Source of the DNA: DAOTXK01 sp034435395
GTDB lineage: Bacteria > Chloroflexota > Anaerolineae > Aggregatilineales > Ch27
DNA length: 44,244 bases
Assembly: GCA_034435395.1 (NCBI GenBank)
Contig: DAOTXK010000225.1
Span: 1-44,244 of the forward strand
Reading direction: 5' to 3'
The position numbers and the translations under genes are program-made. Shown here piece by piece: positions 1 through 8,989 of this stretch. Positions within the stretch are counted from its first letter, which is position 1, and the number at the start of each line of letters is the position of its first letter. The notes beneath the pieces were generated by a model. That model made no database searches and was not told where the DNA came from. It worked only from the letters and a program-made list of their open reading frames with translations.

Positions 1-36
1 CCGCAGTACATCGAGGAAGATTCAACGGAACAGTAA
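1..36 (+). CDS. C-terminal tail of a gene entering from the left
   Basis: Frame 1 is open from the first base to a TAA at 34-36 and encodes only about 11 residues (PQYIEEDSTEQ). An acidic tail and a stop followed by a non-coding leader fit the end of an upstream plus-strand gene, but the stretch is too short to identify or to exclude chance. Confidence 0.3.
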   Translation, partial: PQYIEEDSTEQ

Positions 37-223
37 CGAACCGCTTTCCCCCAACAATTTCTTCTTGTACGATTAGGGTGATGTCCGGCTCCGTATCCCC
101 GCATATTTGGGGTGTGGGGCTTGATGGCCGCCGTCAGCCTATCACCTGTGCCGGACCTGGCAGCGGCGGCGGGGCGTCGCCAGGACCGACGCCAATAACC
201 AACCACCGCCTCAGGAGTGACTC

Positions 224-1678
224 ATGCCCGTAAGAACGCCCGATTGGGTCAAAGACGCCGTCTTCTACCAGATATTCCCGGACCGCTTCGCCAGGAGCGA
301 CGCCGTGCCCAAGCCCGCCAACCTCGAACCCTGGGATTCCCCGCCCACGCCGCACGGGTTTAAGGGCGGGGACCTGCTGGGCGTGGTCGAACGGCTGGAT
401 TACCTGACCGACCTGGGGATCACGGCCCTCTACTTCACCCCGGTCTTCCAGTCGGCCTCCAATCACCGCTACCATACCCACGATTACTACCGGGTAGACC
501 CGATTCTGGGCGGCGACGGAGCGCTGCGGGCGCTGTTGGACGCGGCCCATGCCTGCGGCATCCGTGTTGTGCTGGATGGCGTCTTCAACCATGCCAGCCG
601 GGGTTTTTTCCAGTTTCACCATCTGCTGGAATGCGGCGAGCGGTCGCCCTATGTGGACTGGTTCAGCGTGGATGCCTTCCCGCTCAACGCCTACGACTGG
701 AAAGCGTTCGCCGATGGGGCCAGGCCCAATTACCGCGCCTGGGCCGATATGCCCGCCCTGCCCAAGCTCAACACGGAAACGCCCGCCGTGCGCGAATTTC
801 TCTTCGGCGTGGCCGAGCACTGGATCAGGTTCGGCATCGACGGCTGGCGGCTGGACGTGCCGCAGGAGATCGACGACCCGGCCTTCTGGCGGGAATTCCG
901 ACGGCGGGTCAAAGGGGCCAATCCGGACGCCTACATCGTCGGCGAGATATGGGAACCAGCGCCGCGCTGGCTGGAAGGCGACCAGCTTGACGCGGTGATG
1001 AACTACGTGCTGGCCCGCCCGACCATTGGCTTCTTCGGGGCCAGCAGGCTCAGCGGTCTCCGGCACGGGCCGTACCGAATCCAGGCGATGGACGCGGCGC
1101 GCTTTGCGCAGGAGGTGGAGCACGCCATGGGCCTTTACGACTGGCAGGTCGTGCAGGCCCAGCTCAACCTGCTGGGCAGCCACGACACCCCGCGCTTTCT
1201 GACCATGGTCGGCGGTGACCAGACGGCGCTGCAACTGGCGGTGCTGTGCCAGATGACGTTGCCCGGCGCGCCCTGCGTGTACTACGGGGATGAGTTGGGC
1301 CTGACGGGGGGGTACGACCCGGCCTGCCGCTCGGCCATGCCCTGGGAACGCCTGGCCGAGCATCAGGGCGACATCTGGCGGACGACGAAGGCGGCCATCG
1401 CCCTGCGGAAGGCCCACCCGGTCCTGCGGCGCGGCACCTACCGGACGGTGCTGGCGGCGGGTGATCTGCTGGCTTACCGGCGCGATCTGAACGGCTCCCT
1501 GGCGCTGGTGGCCTTCAACGCCGGGATGGCGGACGCGCCGGTCGCGCTGCCGGTTGATGGCCCGCCCCTTCAGGTGGCCTACGGCGCACCGGAGGCGTTC
1601 ACCCAGGCTGACGGGCAGGTCAGCATGGTCATCCCCGCCCGGAGCGGGGTGGTGCTGGTGAGCGATGAGCAGAGTTGA
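224..1678 (+). CDS. GH13 alpha-amylase family glycosidase (neopullulanase/cyclomaltodextrinase-like)
   Basis: The 484-residue protein is a cytoplasmic-looking glycoside hydrolase family 13 enzyme, expected to cleave alpha-1,4 (and possibly alpha-1,6) bonds in maltodextrins. All four conserved GH13 regions are visible: DGVFNH at 118-123, GWRLDV with nucleophile Asp211, GEIWE with acid/base Glu241, and SHDTPR with His320-Asp321. The opening residues (VFYQIFPDRF) start directly at the first strand of the TIM barrel, so the N-terminal carbohydrate-binding domain typical of neopullulanases (CBM34) is absent. A short C-terminal beta domain follows from about residue 400. There is no signal peptide. 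The ATG at 224 is chosen because CAGGAGTGA lies just upstream (212-220). The stop overlaps the start of the next gene by 14 bp. Substrate specificity cannot be read from the sequence. Confidence 0.92.
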   Translation: MPVRTPDWVKDAVFYQIFPDRFARSDAVPKPANLEPWDSPPTPHGFKGGDLLGVVERLDYLTDLGITALYFTPVFQSASNHRYHTHDYYRVDPILGGDGALRALLDAAHACGIRVVLDGVFNHASRGFFQFHHLLECGERSPYVDWFSVDAFPLNAYDWKAFADGARPNYRAWADMPALPKLNTETPAVREFLFGVAEHWIRFGIDGWRLDVPQEIDDPAFWREFRRRVKGANPDAYIVGEIWEPAPRWLEGDQLDAVMNYVLARPTIGFFGASRLSGLRHGPYRIQAMDAARFAQEVEHAMGLYDWQVVQAQLNLLGSHDTPRFLTMVGGDQTALQLAVLCQMTLPGAPCVYYGDELGLTGGYDPACRSAMPWERLAEHQGDIWRTTKAAIALRKAHPVLRRGTYRTVLAAGDLLAYRRDLNGSLALVAFNAGMADAPVALPVDGPPLQVAYGAPEAFTQADGQVSMVIPARSGVVLVSDEQS

Positions 1679-2795
1679 GAGGCAGGACGGCAGGGTCATG
1701 TCGATCGGCAAGCTGGAGGCCCCGCAGATGTTGACGGCGCTCGCCGCCGCCGTCTGCCTGGCCGCCGCCGCGCTGCTGTTCGTCGCTTTTTTTTCGCAGG
1801 TCTCCGTTGAGGGCACGTCGCTGGCTATCGACTGGCGCGGCGTACACAAGGATTTCGCCGGGGGGACGATCACCTATTATAACGGGCTGCGCAACCCGCC
1901 CTGGAGCGTGCTGCCCCTCCTGCCGCTGGGGCTGCTGTCGATGGGGGCCAGTTGGGGGCTGCTGATCTTCTTCACGTTCCTGGTGCTGGTGATCAGCGTG
2001 CCGCGCCATCCTCGCCGGGCCGTGTTCTGGCTCAGCGTGCTGCTGTTGACGGTCTCCTACCCGTCGCTGCGTCACAGCGCCGACGGCAACTTCGAGGGGC
2101 TGGTCATCGCCGGGGTGCTGCTGCTGATGGTCGGCTACCGCGCCCGCCAGCCTTACCTGCTGGCCGGGGGGATGCTGCTGGCCAGCGCCAAGCCGCACGA
2201 AGCCGTCCTGCTGCTGGCCGTGGTGGCGCTTTACCTGTGGCAGACGTGGCCGCCGGGCGAGTGGCTGAAGGCGGCTGGCGCGACAGCCCTGGTGGTCGGG
2301 CCGACGCTGCTGTGGCGGGGCGGCGAGTGGTTCGGCGCGCTGACCGGCACCTACCAGCAGGGCAGCATCATGGACATCAGCCTGTGGACGGCCCTCACCC
2401 GGACCGGCCTGGTCGCGCCGCCGGTCAGGGCGCTGCTGTGGGGGGGCGTCCTGGGGGCGACGCTGATCGTGGCCTGGCGGGGAGGGCGGACGCTCTCCCG
2501 GGAGAAAGTGGGGATGCTGGTCAGCGGCTCGCTGCTCCTCTCGCCCTACGCGGCCGGCAACAACATCCTGGCGGTGCTGGCCCTCGGCATCATCCCTTTG
2601 TTCCAGGCCCGGCCCCTGATCGGCGGCTCCCTGATTGCCCTGGCCGATCTGCCGATCCTGATCCCACCTGGTATCTGGTATCGTTGGGGGGCATATTATT
2701 CGACGGTTTGGCTGCTGCTGGCCTGGGGGGCGCTGACCTGGCGGGCCTGGCGGGCGACGGATGGCTGCCAGGCCGACGCCCCCTCCGCCCGGTGA
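1665..2795 (+). CDS. Polytopic membrane protein, GT87/DUF2029-like
   Basis: The 376-residue protein is almost entirely hydrophobic, with about 9-10 predicted transmembrane helices. An early extracytoplasmic loop contains a DWRGVHKDF stretch, and an internal ASAKPHEAVLLL segment resembles the Lys-Pro motif of GT-C polyprenyl-phosphate-dependent mannosyltransferases (GT87/DUF2029). By analogy it could transfer a sugar from a lipid carrier to an outer-surface glycan, but this is inferred from topology and one motif. The ATG at 1665 overlaps the glycosidase stop (ATGAGCAGAGTTGA), suggesting translational coupling. An alternative ATG at 1698 has a GGACGG upstream and would remove 11 residues that precede the first helix. 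No catalytic residue can be assigned confidently. Confidence 0.75.
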   Translation: MSRVERQDGRVMSIGKLEAPQMLTALAAAVCLAAAALLFVAFFSQVSVEGTSLAIDWRGVHKDFAGGTITYYNGLRNPPWSVLPLLPLGLLSMGASWGLLIFFTFLVLVISVPRHPRRAVFWLSVLLLTVSYPSLRHSADGNFEGLVIAGVLLLMVGYRARQPYLLAGGMLLASAKPHEAVLLLAVVALYLWQTWPPGEWLKAAGATALVVGPTLLWRGGEWFGALTGTYQQGSIMDISLWTALTRTGLVAPPVRALLWGGVLGATLIVAWRGGRTLSREKVGMLVSGSLLLSPYAAGNNILAVLALGIIPLFQARPLIGGSLIALADLPILIPPGIWYRWGAYYSTVWLLLAWGALTWRAWRATDGCQADAPSAR

Positions 2796-2864
2796 TCGAG
2801 CCGCGCCCTGACCAACCAGGGTCGGCGTGTGTTGTCAGTCGTGAGTAAAAACGGACTTACCATC

Positions 2865-4643
2865 ATGGCCGAGCCAGTGAAACTCAAAAAAGGAGCAACC
2901 ATTGTCCAGGAGACCAGGCCGCGCACCGACGCCCTGGTGACCTTTGCCGATGGCACGATCCTCGCCGCGCCGGTTGGCACGCCCCTGGAAATGTATGTCA
3001 ACGTCTGGTATCAGCGGCACGGCGGCGAACGCCCGCTGGCGGCCCTGGTCGATGGCGAACTGCGGGAGCTGACCATCCCGATTGAGCGCGATGTCGCCGT
3101 CCAGTTGCTGACGATGAGCAGCAGCGATGGGGCGCGCATCTACCGCCGCTCGCTGGTTTTTTTGATGACCACCGCCGCCGCCGAGCTGTTCCCCGGCGTG
3201 CAGGTGGTCGTCCACCACGCCCTGCCCACCGGCGCGTACTACTGCCACCCCAAGGGACGGCCCAACTTCAGCCACGAGGAGCTGGAGGCGCTGGAAAGGC
3301 GGATGCGCGAGATCGTCGCGGCTGACGATCCGATCAGCCGCTGGCGCGTGCCGCTGGATGCGGCCCTCCAGTTGTTTCGGGAGCGGGGCGACGACGATAA
3401 GCTGCGCCTGATGGAAGTGCGCGACAAAGATTACCTGGTCCTCTACACCCTGCGGGGCAACGCTGACTATTTCTACGGCTATATGGTCCCCTCCACCGGC
3501 TACCTGCCGACCTTCGCGCTGCGGCCCTACCCGCCGGACGGCTTCCTGATCATGTATCCCCGCCGGGAAAGCCCGGATGTCATCCGGCCCTACGAGCCGT
3601 CGAATAAGATCGCCGCTGTTTTTGAGCAGCAGGCGGACTGGCTGGAACTGCTGGGGGTGGAGGATATCGGGCACCTCAACCGGGCGATCACCGGCGGGCG
3701 CGCCCGCGAGTTGATCCTGGTGGCGGAGGCGCTGCACAACCAGCATATCGCCGAGATCGCCGCCGCGATCGCGGCCAGACACCGCGAGGGTGTGCGGCTG
3801 GTCCTGATCGCGGGGCCGTCATCTTCCGGCAAGACCACGTTTTCCAAGCGGCTGGCGGTGCAGTTGATGGCCCACGGCCTCAAGCCGTACCCGCTGGCGC
3901 TGGATCACTACTTCGTGGACCGCGACAAAACCCCCCGCGACGAAACCGGCGCGTATAACTTCGAGGCGCTGGAGGCCCTGAACCTGCCCCTGCTCAACCG
4001 GCAGCTGCTGGGTTTGATGGGTGGGGAGCGCGTCGCCATCCCGCACTTCGATTTCCTCAGCGGCAAATCGGTCCCCGGGGGCACCGTGCAGCTCACCCCC
4101 GATCACGTCCTGATCGTGGAGGGCATTCACGGCCTGAACCCGGCCCTGCTGCCGGATGTCCCCGCCGGGCGCACCTACCGGGTCTACGTCTCCGCGCTGA
4201 CCCAGTTGAACATCGACCGGCACAACCGCGTCCCGACGACGGACGTGCGGCTGCTGCGGCGTATGGTGCGCGACGCCACCTATCGCGGCTATTCGGCGCT
4301 GGATACGCTGGATCGCTGGCCCAGCGTGCGGCGCGGCGAGAAGGAGTACATCTTCCCCTACCAGGAGAACGCCGACGTGATGTTTAACTCCTCGCTGGTT
4401 TATGAGCTGGCCGTGTTACGCCCGCTGGCGGAGCCGCTGCTGCTCCAGATCAACCGGGATTCGCCCCGCTTCACCGAAGCCAAGCGGCTGCTGTCCTTCC
4501 TGCGCTGGGTGCGCCCCATGCCGGAGGAGCAGGCCAAATACGTGCCGGACACCTCACTGCTGCGGGAGTTCATCGGCGGCTCGATCCTGCGCACCTACAT
4601 GCCCGGCGAAGGCACGGAAAAGGCACCACCGGCGGCGGAGTAG
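2865..4643 (+). CDS. TGS-domain nucleoside kinase (uridine kinase-like)
   Basis: The N-terminal half resembles the TGS and second additional domain of threonyl-tRNA synthetase: a TGS-like segment with the motif ADGT, then a region with HHALPTGAYYC. The C-terminal half is a P-loop kinase of the uridine kinase/phosphoribulokinase family with Walker A GPSSSGKTT at about residues 318-326. The family is annotated as nucleoside kinases that phosphorylate uridine or cytidine, and the function of the TGS part is not established. The ATG at 2865 (592 aa) gives a conventional N-terminus (MAEPVKLKKG). A GTG at 2829 would add 12 residues; neither has a strong Shine-Dalgarno sequence. The gene follows the membrane protein by about 70 bp on the same strand. 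Confidence 0.85.
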   Translation: MAEPVKLKKGATIVQETRPRTDALVTFADGTILAAPVGTPLEMYVNVWYQRHGGERPLAALVDGELRELTIPIERDVAVQLLTMSSSDGARIYRRSLVFLMTTAAAELFPGVQVVVHHALPTGAYYCHPKGRPNFSHEELEALERRMREIVAADDPISRWRVPLDAALQLFRERGDDDKLRLMEVRDKDYLVLYTLRGNADYFYGYMVPSTGYLPTFALRPYPPDGFLIMYPRRESPDVIRPYEPSNKIAAVFEQQADWLELLGVEDIGHLNRAITGGRARELILVAEALHNQHIAEIAAAIAARHREGVRLVLIAGPSSSGKTTFSKRLAVQLMAHGLKPYPLALDHYFVDRDKTPRDETGAYNFEALEALNLPLLNRQLLGLMGGERVAIPHFDFLSGKSVPGGTVQLTPDHVLIVEGIHGLNPALLPDVPAGRTYRVYVSALTQLNIDRHNRVPTTDVRLLRRMVRDATYRGYSALDTLDRWPSVRRGEKEYIFPYQENADVMFNSSLVYELAVLRPLAEPLLLQINRDSPRFTEAKRLLSFLRWVRPMPEEQAKYVPDTSLLREFIGGSILRTYMPGEGTEKAPPAAE

Positions 4644-4737
4644 AGGGCCGACAGCCCATGATGGCCGGATTGCCGCGCAGGATGCCCCGGCGAATCCAGG
4701 GCGCGGCCTCGCCCGCCCTCTCCCCCAGTGGCACAGT

Positions 4738-4764
4738 TTGCCATCCATCAGTACAATGCGCGCA
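4738..4764 (+). promoter_or_regulatory. Candidate leaderless promoter for the endonuclease III gene
   Basis: TACAAT at 4752-4757 lies six bases before the ATG at 4764, with GTGGCA at 4728-4733 as a 4/6 match to a -35 box at 18 bp spacing. Transcription would begin about at the ATG, giving a leaderless mRNA. This agrees with the lack of a Shine-Dalgarno sequence before that ATG. Confidence 0.4.
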
Positions 4765-5489
4765 TGATCAGCAGACCGTCTGGGCCGGACAACGACTATG
4801 AACGCCGCGCCGCCAAATACCGTCCGGTGGCTGATCGGCTGCGTGAGATGTATGGCGTCCCGGAATGGCGACCGCACCTGTCGCCGCTGGACGAGCTGGT
4901 CAGCACGATTCTCAGCCAGAATACGTCGGATACCAACCGGGACCGGGCCTTTGAGGCGCTTAAGGCGCGCTTCCCCACCTGGGAGGCGGTGCGGGACGCC
5001 CCGCTCGACGCCATCATCGAGACCATCCGCCCGGCGGGGCTGGCCAACCAGAAGGGGCCGCGCATCCAGGAGGTGCTGTGGCGCATCACGGAGGAGCGCG
5101 GCGAGTTGAGCATCGACTTCCTGGCGGACCTGCCGCTGGCGGAAGCCAAAGCCTGGCTGACCGGCCTGAACGGCGTGGGGCCGAAGACGGCAGCCATCAT
5201 CCTGCTCTTCGCCTTCGGACGGCCAGCCTTCCCGGTGGACACGCACGTGCACCGGCTGAGTCGGCGGATCGGCCTGATCGGGCCGCAGGTGAGCGCGGAA
5301 AAAGCCCACGACCTGATGGAGCAGATCGTGCCGCCGGAGGAGTATCTGGACTTTCACCTGCTTTTGATCGGGCATGGCCGGGAGGTGTGCCATGCCCACC
5401 ACCCGAGGTGCGAAATCTGTCCGCTCCAGGAGTATTGCGATTATTACCGATCGCTCGTCCCACGTGAAGATGAGTCCCTAGCCAAGTGA
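4764..5489 (+). CDS. nth: Endonuclease III-like HhH-GPD DNA glycosylase with Fe-S cluster
   Basis: The 241-residue protein has the full architecture of the Nth family, which excises oxidised pyrimidines and nicks the abasic site. The helix-hairpin-helix LNGVGPKTAAI carries the Lys used as nucleophile in Nth, and FPVDTHVHRL supplies the conserved catalytic Asp. The C-terminal C-X6-C-X2-C-X5-C (from CHAHHPRC to EYC) is the classical [4Fe-4S] loop. The start at 4764 is preferred because a TACAAT box sits just upstream and residues from 4728 (GTG) look non-coding. The stop overlaps a possible GTG start of the downstream histidine kinase (GTGA at 5486-5489). An A-specific MutY is less likely because there is no C-terminal NUDIX-like domain. 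Substrate range within the family is not resolved. Confidence 0.9.
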   Translation: MISRPSGPDNDYERRAAKYRPVADRLREMYGVPEWRPHLSPLDELVSTILSQNTSDTNRDRAFEALKARFPTWEAVRDAPLDAIIETIRPAGLANQKGPRIQEVLWRITEERGELSIDFLADLPLAEAKAWLTGLNGVGPKTAAIILLFAFGRPAFPVDTHVHRLSRRIGLIGPQVSAEKAHDLMEQIVPPEEYLDFHLLLIGHGREVCHAHHPRCEICPLQEYCDYYRSLVPREDESLAK

Positions 5490-5494
5490 TTCCT

Positions 5495-7375
5495 ATGACC
5501 CAACAGTCCTCCCTCCACCAACCCCAGCGCGGACGCCAGCTGGATGTCGCCCTGGCCAATGCCCGACAGAGCCTCGCCCTGCTCCTGAGCCAGCTTCGGG
5601 CGCAGCACTTCGACCCGGCGTATCTGGTCGGGCGGTTGGAGTCGCTCAACCAGTTGCTGGAACAACTGGCCGATGAGCGGCGGAATGTCGGCCAGCAGCA
5701 GCACCTGGCGGCGCTGTATGACGTGTCCCGTCTGATCGGATCGTCACTGGACCTGCAAACCGTGCTCGATCAGGTGATGGACGCCATCATCAAACTGACC
5801 GGCGCGGAGCGCGGTTTCCTGATGTTGATGGATGATGACGGCAACCTGGTCCCCACCGTGGCCCGCAATTTCGACCAGGAGACGCTGGACAGCGGGGAGT
5901 TTCACGTCAGCCGCACCGTGACCGGCCAGGTGGTGGAAACCGGGCAGCCGGTCCTGACCACCAACGCCCAGGAAGACCCGCGTTTTGCCGGGCAGGCCAG
6001 CGTGATCGCCAATGCGCTGCGCGGCATCATGGCCACGCCGCTGCGCGTGCGCGGGAAGGTCACCGGCGTGGTTTACGTCGACAATCGGGCGCGGGAGGGT
6101 CTGTTTAAGAAGGAAGACCTCGACGCGCTGGACGCCTTCGCCGGGCAGGCGGCCATTGCCATCGACAATGCCCGGCTGTTCGGCGAGACCGACCAGGCGC
6201 TCCAGGCCCGCGTGGAAGAGTTGAGCCTGTTGCGGCGGATGGACCGCGAGTTGAACGAGGCCATCGGCGGCGGCGCGGCGATGAGGGTCACGCTGGAGTG
6301 GGCGACGCGCATGGCCAACGCCAGCAGCAGCGCGCTCGGCCTGGTGGAAACCGGCCCGGATGACGAGCCGGTGCTGCGGATCGTCGCCTGCCAGGACTGC
6401 GGCACGCTGCCAGCGGGCATCGCCGAGGGGGCGGTGGTGTCGCTGAGCAAACACTCCGCCCTGGCGCGGATGATGTCCGGCGCGGACGCGCTGGCGCGGG
6501 ATGAAGATGGCGGAGGGCAGACGCTGTTGTTCGTGCCCATCCACCATGAGAGCCAGATGATCGGCACGATTATCCTGGCGGCGGACCACGAGTTCAGCGA
6601 GGAACAGCGCGATCTGGTCGCCCGCATGGCCGACCGCGCTGCCGTGGCCATCCAAAACACGCGGCTCTTTGAGCGGGTCCGCGCCGCCGACCGGGCCAAA
6701 AGCGAATTCGTCAGCGTGGTGGCCCACGAACTTAAGGTGCCCATGACCAGCATCAGCGGGTATGCGGACCTGCTCAAGGTCGCCGGGTCCATCAACGAAC
6801 AGCAGGCCAACTTTGTGGAGATCATCAAAAACAACGTCAACCGCATGAAAATCCTGGTCAGCGACCTGAGCGACATCAGCCGCATCGAGAGTGGCAACCT
6901 CAAGATCAGCTTCCAGCCGGTCGATCCGATCGAGGTGATCCGGGCCGCCAGCGACGGCGCTAAGACACAGATTGAGGAGCGCCAGCATCACTACCACGAG
7001 GAGATAACGCCGAACCTGCCGCCGGTCCACGCGGACAAAAACCGCCTGATGCAGGTCCTGCTCAACCTGCTCAGCAACGCGTACAAATACACGCCGGACG
7101 GCGGCACGATCACCCTCCGCGCCTGGCGCGAGGACGACCGGGTGTATTTTTCGGTGAAGGATACCGGCGTAGGCATGACCGAGGAGGAGATCACCAAACT
7201 GGGGACCAAGTTCTGGCGCGCCGACAACGACCATTCCATCAACCAGCCGGGCACCGGCCTGGGGTTTGCCATCACCCGCAACCTGATCCAGCTGATGCAC
7301 GGCGACCTGACCATCGAGAGCGCGCCCGGCCAGGGCAGCACCTTCACGTTCTCGATCCCGGTGGCCAGGGGATAA
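5495..7375 (+). CDS. Soluble hybrid sensor: GAF-GAF-histidine kinase
   Basis: This 626-residue cytoplasmic kinase has no transmembrane segment. An N-terminal coiled-coil-prone region (about 1-70) leads into a first GAF domain (about 75-235, with the typical ERGFLMLMDDDG core) and a second, more divergent GAF domain (about 245-395). The HisKA dimerisation helix carries VVAHELKVP with phospho-acceptor His411. The HATPase_c domain has an N box (NLLSNAYKYTP), a G1 box (DTGVGM), and GTGLGFAI as G2. GAF domains bind small ligands, haem or bilins, but the ligand cannot be predicted; no obvious bilin-binding Cys was identified. ATG 5495 is chosen over GTG 5486, which overlaps the preceding stop. No response regulator is adjacent, so the partner is elsewhere. 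Confidence 0.92.
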   Translation: MTQQSSLHQPQRGRQLDVALANARQSLALLLSQLRAQHFDPAYLVGRLESLNQLLEQLADERRNVGQQQHLAALYDVSRLIGSSLDLQTVLDQVMDAIIKLTGAERGFLMLMDDDGNLVPTVARNFDQETLDSGEFHVSRTVTGQVVETGQPVLTTNAQEDPRFAGQASVIANALRGIMATPLRVRGKVTGVVYVDNRAREGLFKKEDLDALDAFAGQAAIAIDNARLFGETDQALQARVEELSLLRRMDRELNEAIGGGAAMRVTLEWATRMANASSSALGLVETGPDDEPVLRIVACQDCGTLPAGIAEGAVVSLSKHSALARMMSGADALARDEDGGGQTLLFVPIHHESQMIGTIILAADHEFSEEQRDLVARMADRAAVAIQNTRLFERVRAADRAKSEFVSVVAHELKVPMTSISGYADLLKVAGSINEQQANFVEIIKNNVNRMKILVSDLSDISRIESGNLKISFQPVDPIEVIRAASDGAKTQIEERQHHYHEEITPNLPPVHADKNRLMQVLLNLLSNAYKYTPDGGTITLRAWREDDRVYFSVKDTGVGMTEEEITKLGTKFWRADNDHSINQPGTGLGFAITRNLIQLMHGDLTIESAPGQGSTFTFSIPVARG

Positions 7376-7421
7376 GGCGGGCCATCGCCGTCAGGGTTCA
7401 GGGGGGCAACAGGGGGCGGCC

Positions 7422-7709
7422 ATGAACATCACTGTGGGACAGATTCTGGTCTGGGTCATCGTGGGGGCGCTGGCCGGATCGCTGGCGGGCATCCTCATTA
7501 AACGCCGGGCCAGGGGCTTCGGGCCGTGGGGCAATTTGCTGATCGGCCTGGCGGGGGCGCTGATCGGTGGCGCGATCTTCGACCTGCTCAACGTCAATGT
7601 GGGCCTGGGCCAGATCACCATCGCTGGCGAGGACGTGCTGGCGGCGTTTCTGGGGGCGTTGCTGGTCCTGGCGGCTGTGCATTGGCTGCGGGGTCGGCGG
7701 CTGTTTTGA
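7422..7709 (+). CDS. GlsB/YeaQ/YmgE family small membrane protein
   Basis: The 95-residue protein has three predicted transmembrane helices (about residues 7-26, 36-55 and 69-88) rich in Gly and Ala, joined by a basic loop KRRARGFG. This is the layout of the GlsB/YeaQ/YmgE ('transglycosylase-associated') family, which is linked to envelope stress but has no proven biochemical role. A purine-rich AGGGGGCGGCC precedes the ATG at 7422. It lies 46 bp after the kinase and could share its transcript. Confidence 0.85.
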   Translation: MNITVGQILVWVIVGALAGSLAGILIKRRARGFGPWGNLLIGLAGALIGGAIFDLLNVNVGLGQITIAGEDVLAAFLGALLVLAAVHWLRGRRLF

Positions 7710-7770
7710 ATGGCCGCCCGCCCGCGCCCGACATAACTAACCATTCATAAACGCTGTGAAGGGGGGAACC

Positions 7771-8079
7771 ATGAGATTACCTGGGCGACGACCTATCCGA
7801 CGGGCGGCCCGCCGAACTGTCCGGCGTGTCAGGCGGCGGCAGGTGCGCCGGCTGCGGCGAGGGACGGCCGCGCTGTTGCTGTTTGGAGCTGCGGCCATCA
7901 AGCTGCGCCAGGACGACCTGGCCCGCCTCGAGGCGGCGACCGGCCACGCGGTGGAAGACCTGACCGAGGAACAACTGCTGGCGGCCATGAAAAAACTGGG
8001 CATCAACCGGCTGGAGCTCGATGCCGGGGACCGGGCGGCGATCAGCGAGGCGGCCACCGATGAGGACCAGGAGGAGTGA
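7771..8079 (+). CDS. Small Arg-rich protein with SHOCT-like C-terminus
   Basis: The 102-residue protein is not assigned to a characterised family. Its first 31 residues contain about 16 arginines, followed by a short hydrophobic segment (TAALLLFGAAAIKL). The C-terminal half ends in an acidic tail (DEDQEE) and includes LTEEQLLAAMKKLGI, which resembles a SHOCT-type helix. The basic-hydrophobic-acidic order could make it a membrane-associated protein or a nucleic-acid binder; both are inference. The ATG at 7771 follows GGGGGG at 7761-7766 at good spacing and is preferred to the GTG at 7756. It sits between the GlsB-like gene and the PIG-L deacetylase on the same strand. Confidence 0.65.
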   Translation: MRLPGRRPIRRAARRTVRRVRRRQVRRLRRGTAALLLFGAAAIKLRQDDLARLEAATGHAVEDLTEEQLLAAMKKLGINRLELDAGDRAAISEAATDEDQEE

Positions 8080-8143
8080 GGAGCTGGCCCGCGTAGCCGC
8101 TGGCATGGTCAACGACCCGCCCTGAAGGGGGAACGCCGTAGAC

Positions 8144-8989
8144 ATGACCGACCAGGCGAACCCTCCCACCCAAAGGCCGCCCCTGCACCTGTTCCTCTCC
8201 CCTCACCTGGACGACGCCGTCCTGAGCTGCGGCGGACTCATCCACCAGCTGGTCGCCCAGGGTTGCCGCGTGGTGGTCTACACCCCGATGGCGGGCAAGC
8301 CGCCCCGCGACCTGCCCGACTCCCCGATCCTGCGCGACCTGCACGCGCGCTGGGGGACGCCGGGCAATCCGGTGGAGGAACGCCGCCGCGAAGACATCCA
8401 GGCGCTGCGCAGCCTGGGCGCTATCGGGCGGCACGGCCCGATCCCCGACTGCGTGTACCGCGTGGCTTACGGACCGGGCGGGGAACGTCGGGCGCTTTAC
8501 CCCACTGAAGAGTCGTTGTGGCAGCCGCCCCATCCCGCCGACAGCGCCGCGCGGCTGCTGGAGGCCACGCCGCTGGTTTATGCCGAGACGGCCGTGCTGC
8601 ATGTCCCCCTGGGGGCGGGAGGGCACGTCGACCACCGGCTGGTGCGGGACTGGGGACGGCGGCTGGCGCGTGCCCATTCCGGCCTGACCGTGTTATACTA
8701 CGAAGAATATCCGTATAATACCGACCCCTCCGCCGTGGAGGCTGCCCTGGCGGCCTTCGCACCGCAGACGCTCACCCCCATCCTGTACCCGCTCAGCGAG
8801 GCGGCGCTCCAGGCGAAGATAACGGCTATTGCTTGTTATGCCAGCCAGATCAGCACCTTCTGGCGGGATGTGCCGGCCATGGCCCGCGCCGTGCGCGACA
8901 ACGCCCGGCAGATCGGCAATGGCCAGCCGGCCGAACGTTTATGGCAGGTCCGGACCGACTGGCAACAGGCCCAGGAGCAGCCTTCATGA
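8144..8989 (+). CDS. PIG-L/LmbE family de-N-acetylase
   Basis: The 281-residue protein is a zinc-dependent de-N-acetylase of the PIG-L/LmbE/MshB superfamily, which removes acetyl groups from N-acetylglucosamine conjugates. The signature metal-binding motif is present as SPHLDDAVLSCGG (His21, Asp23-Asp24). A downstream HVDHRLV supplies the third metal-ligand His seen in the family. The natural substrate could be a thiol glycoside (as for MshB/BshB), an antibiotic intermediate, or a cell-wall glycan, and the sequence does not decide. GGGGGAACGCC precedes the ATG at 8144. The stop overlaps the next start as ATGA at 8986-8989, so the two genes should be translationally coupled. Confidence 0.9.
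   Translation: MTDQANPPTQRPPLHLFLSPHLDDAVLSCGGLIHQLVAQGCRVVVYTPMAGKPPRDLPDSPILRDLHARWGTPGNPVEERRREDIQALRSLGAIGRHGPIPDCVYRVAYGPGGERRALYPTEESLWQPPHPADSAARLLEATPLVYAETAVLHVPLGAGGHVDHRLVRDWGRRLARAHSGLTVLYYEEYPYNTDPSAVEAALAAFAPQTLTPILYPLSEAALQAKITAIACYASQISTFWRDVPAMARAVRDNARQIGNGQPAERLWQVRTDWQQAQEQPS

Noticed and set aside
134..1873. Long minus-strand open frame (579 codons) opposite the GH13 gene
   Set aside because: It is rich in Arg/Gly/His/Pro with no motif and lies opposite a gene with all GH13 catalytic motifs; long antisense frames are expected in high-GC DNA.
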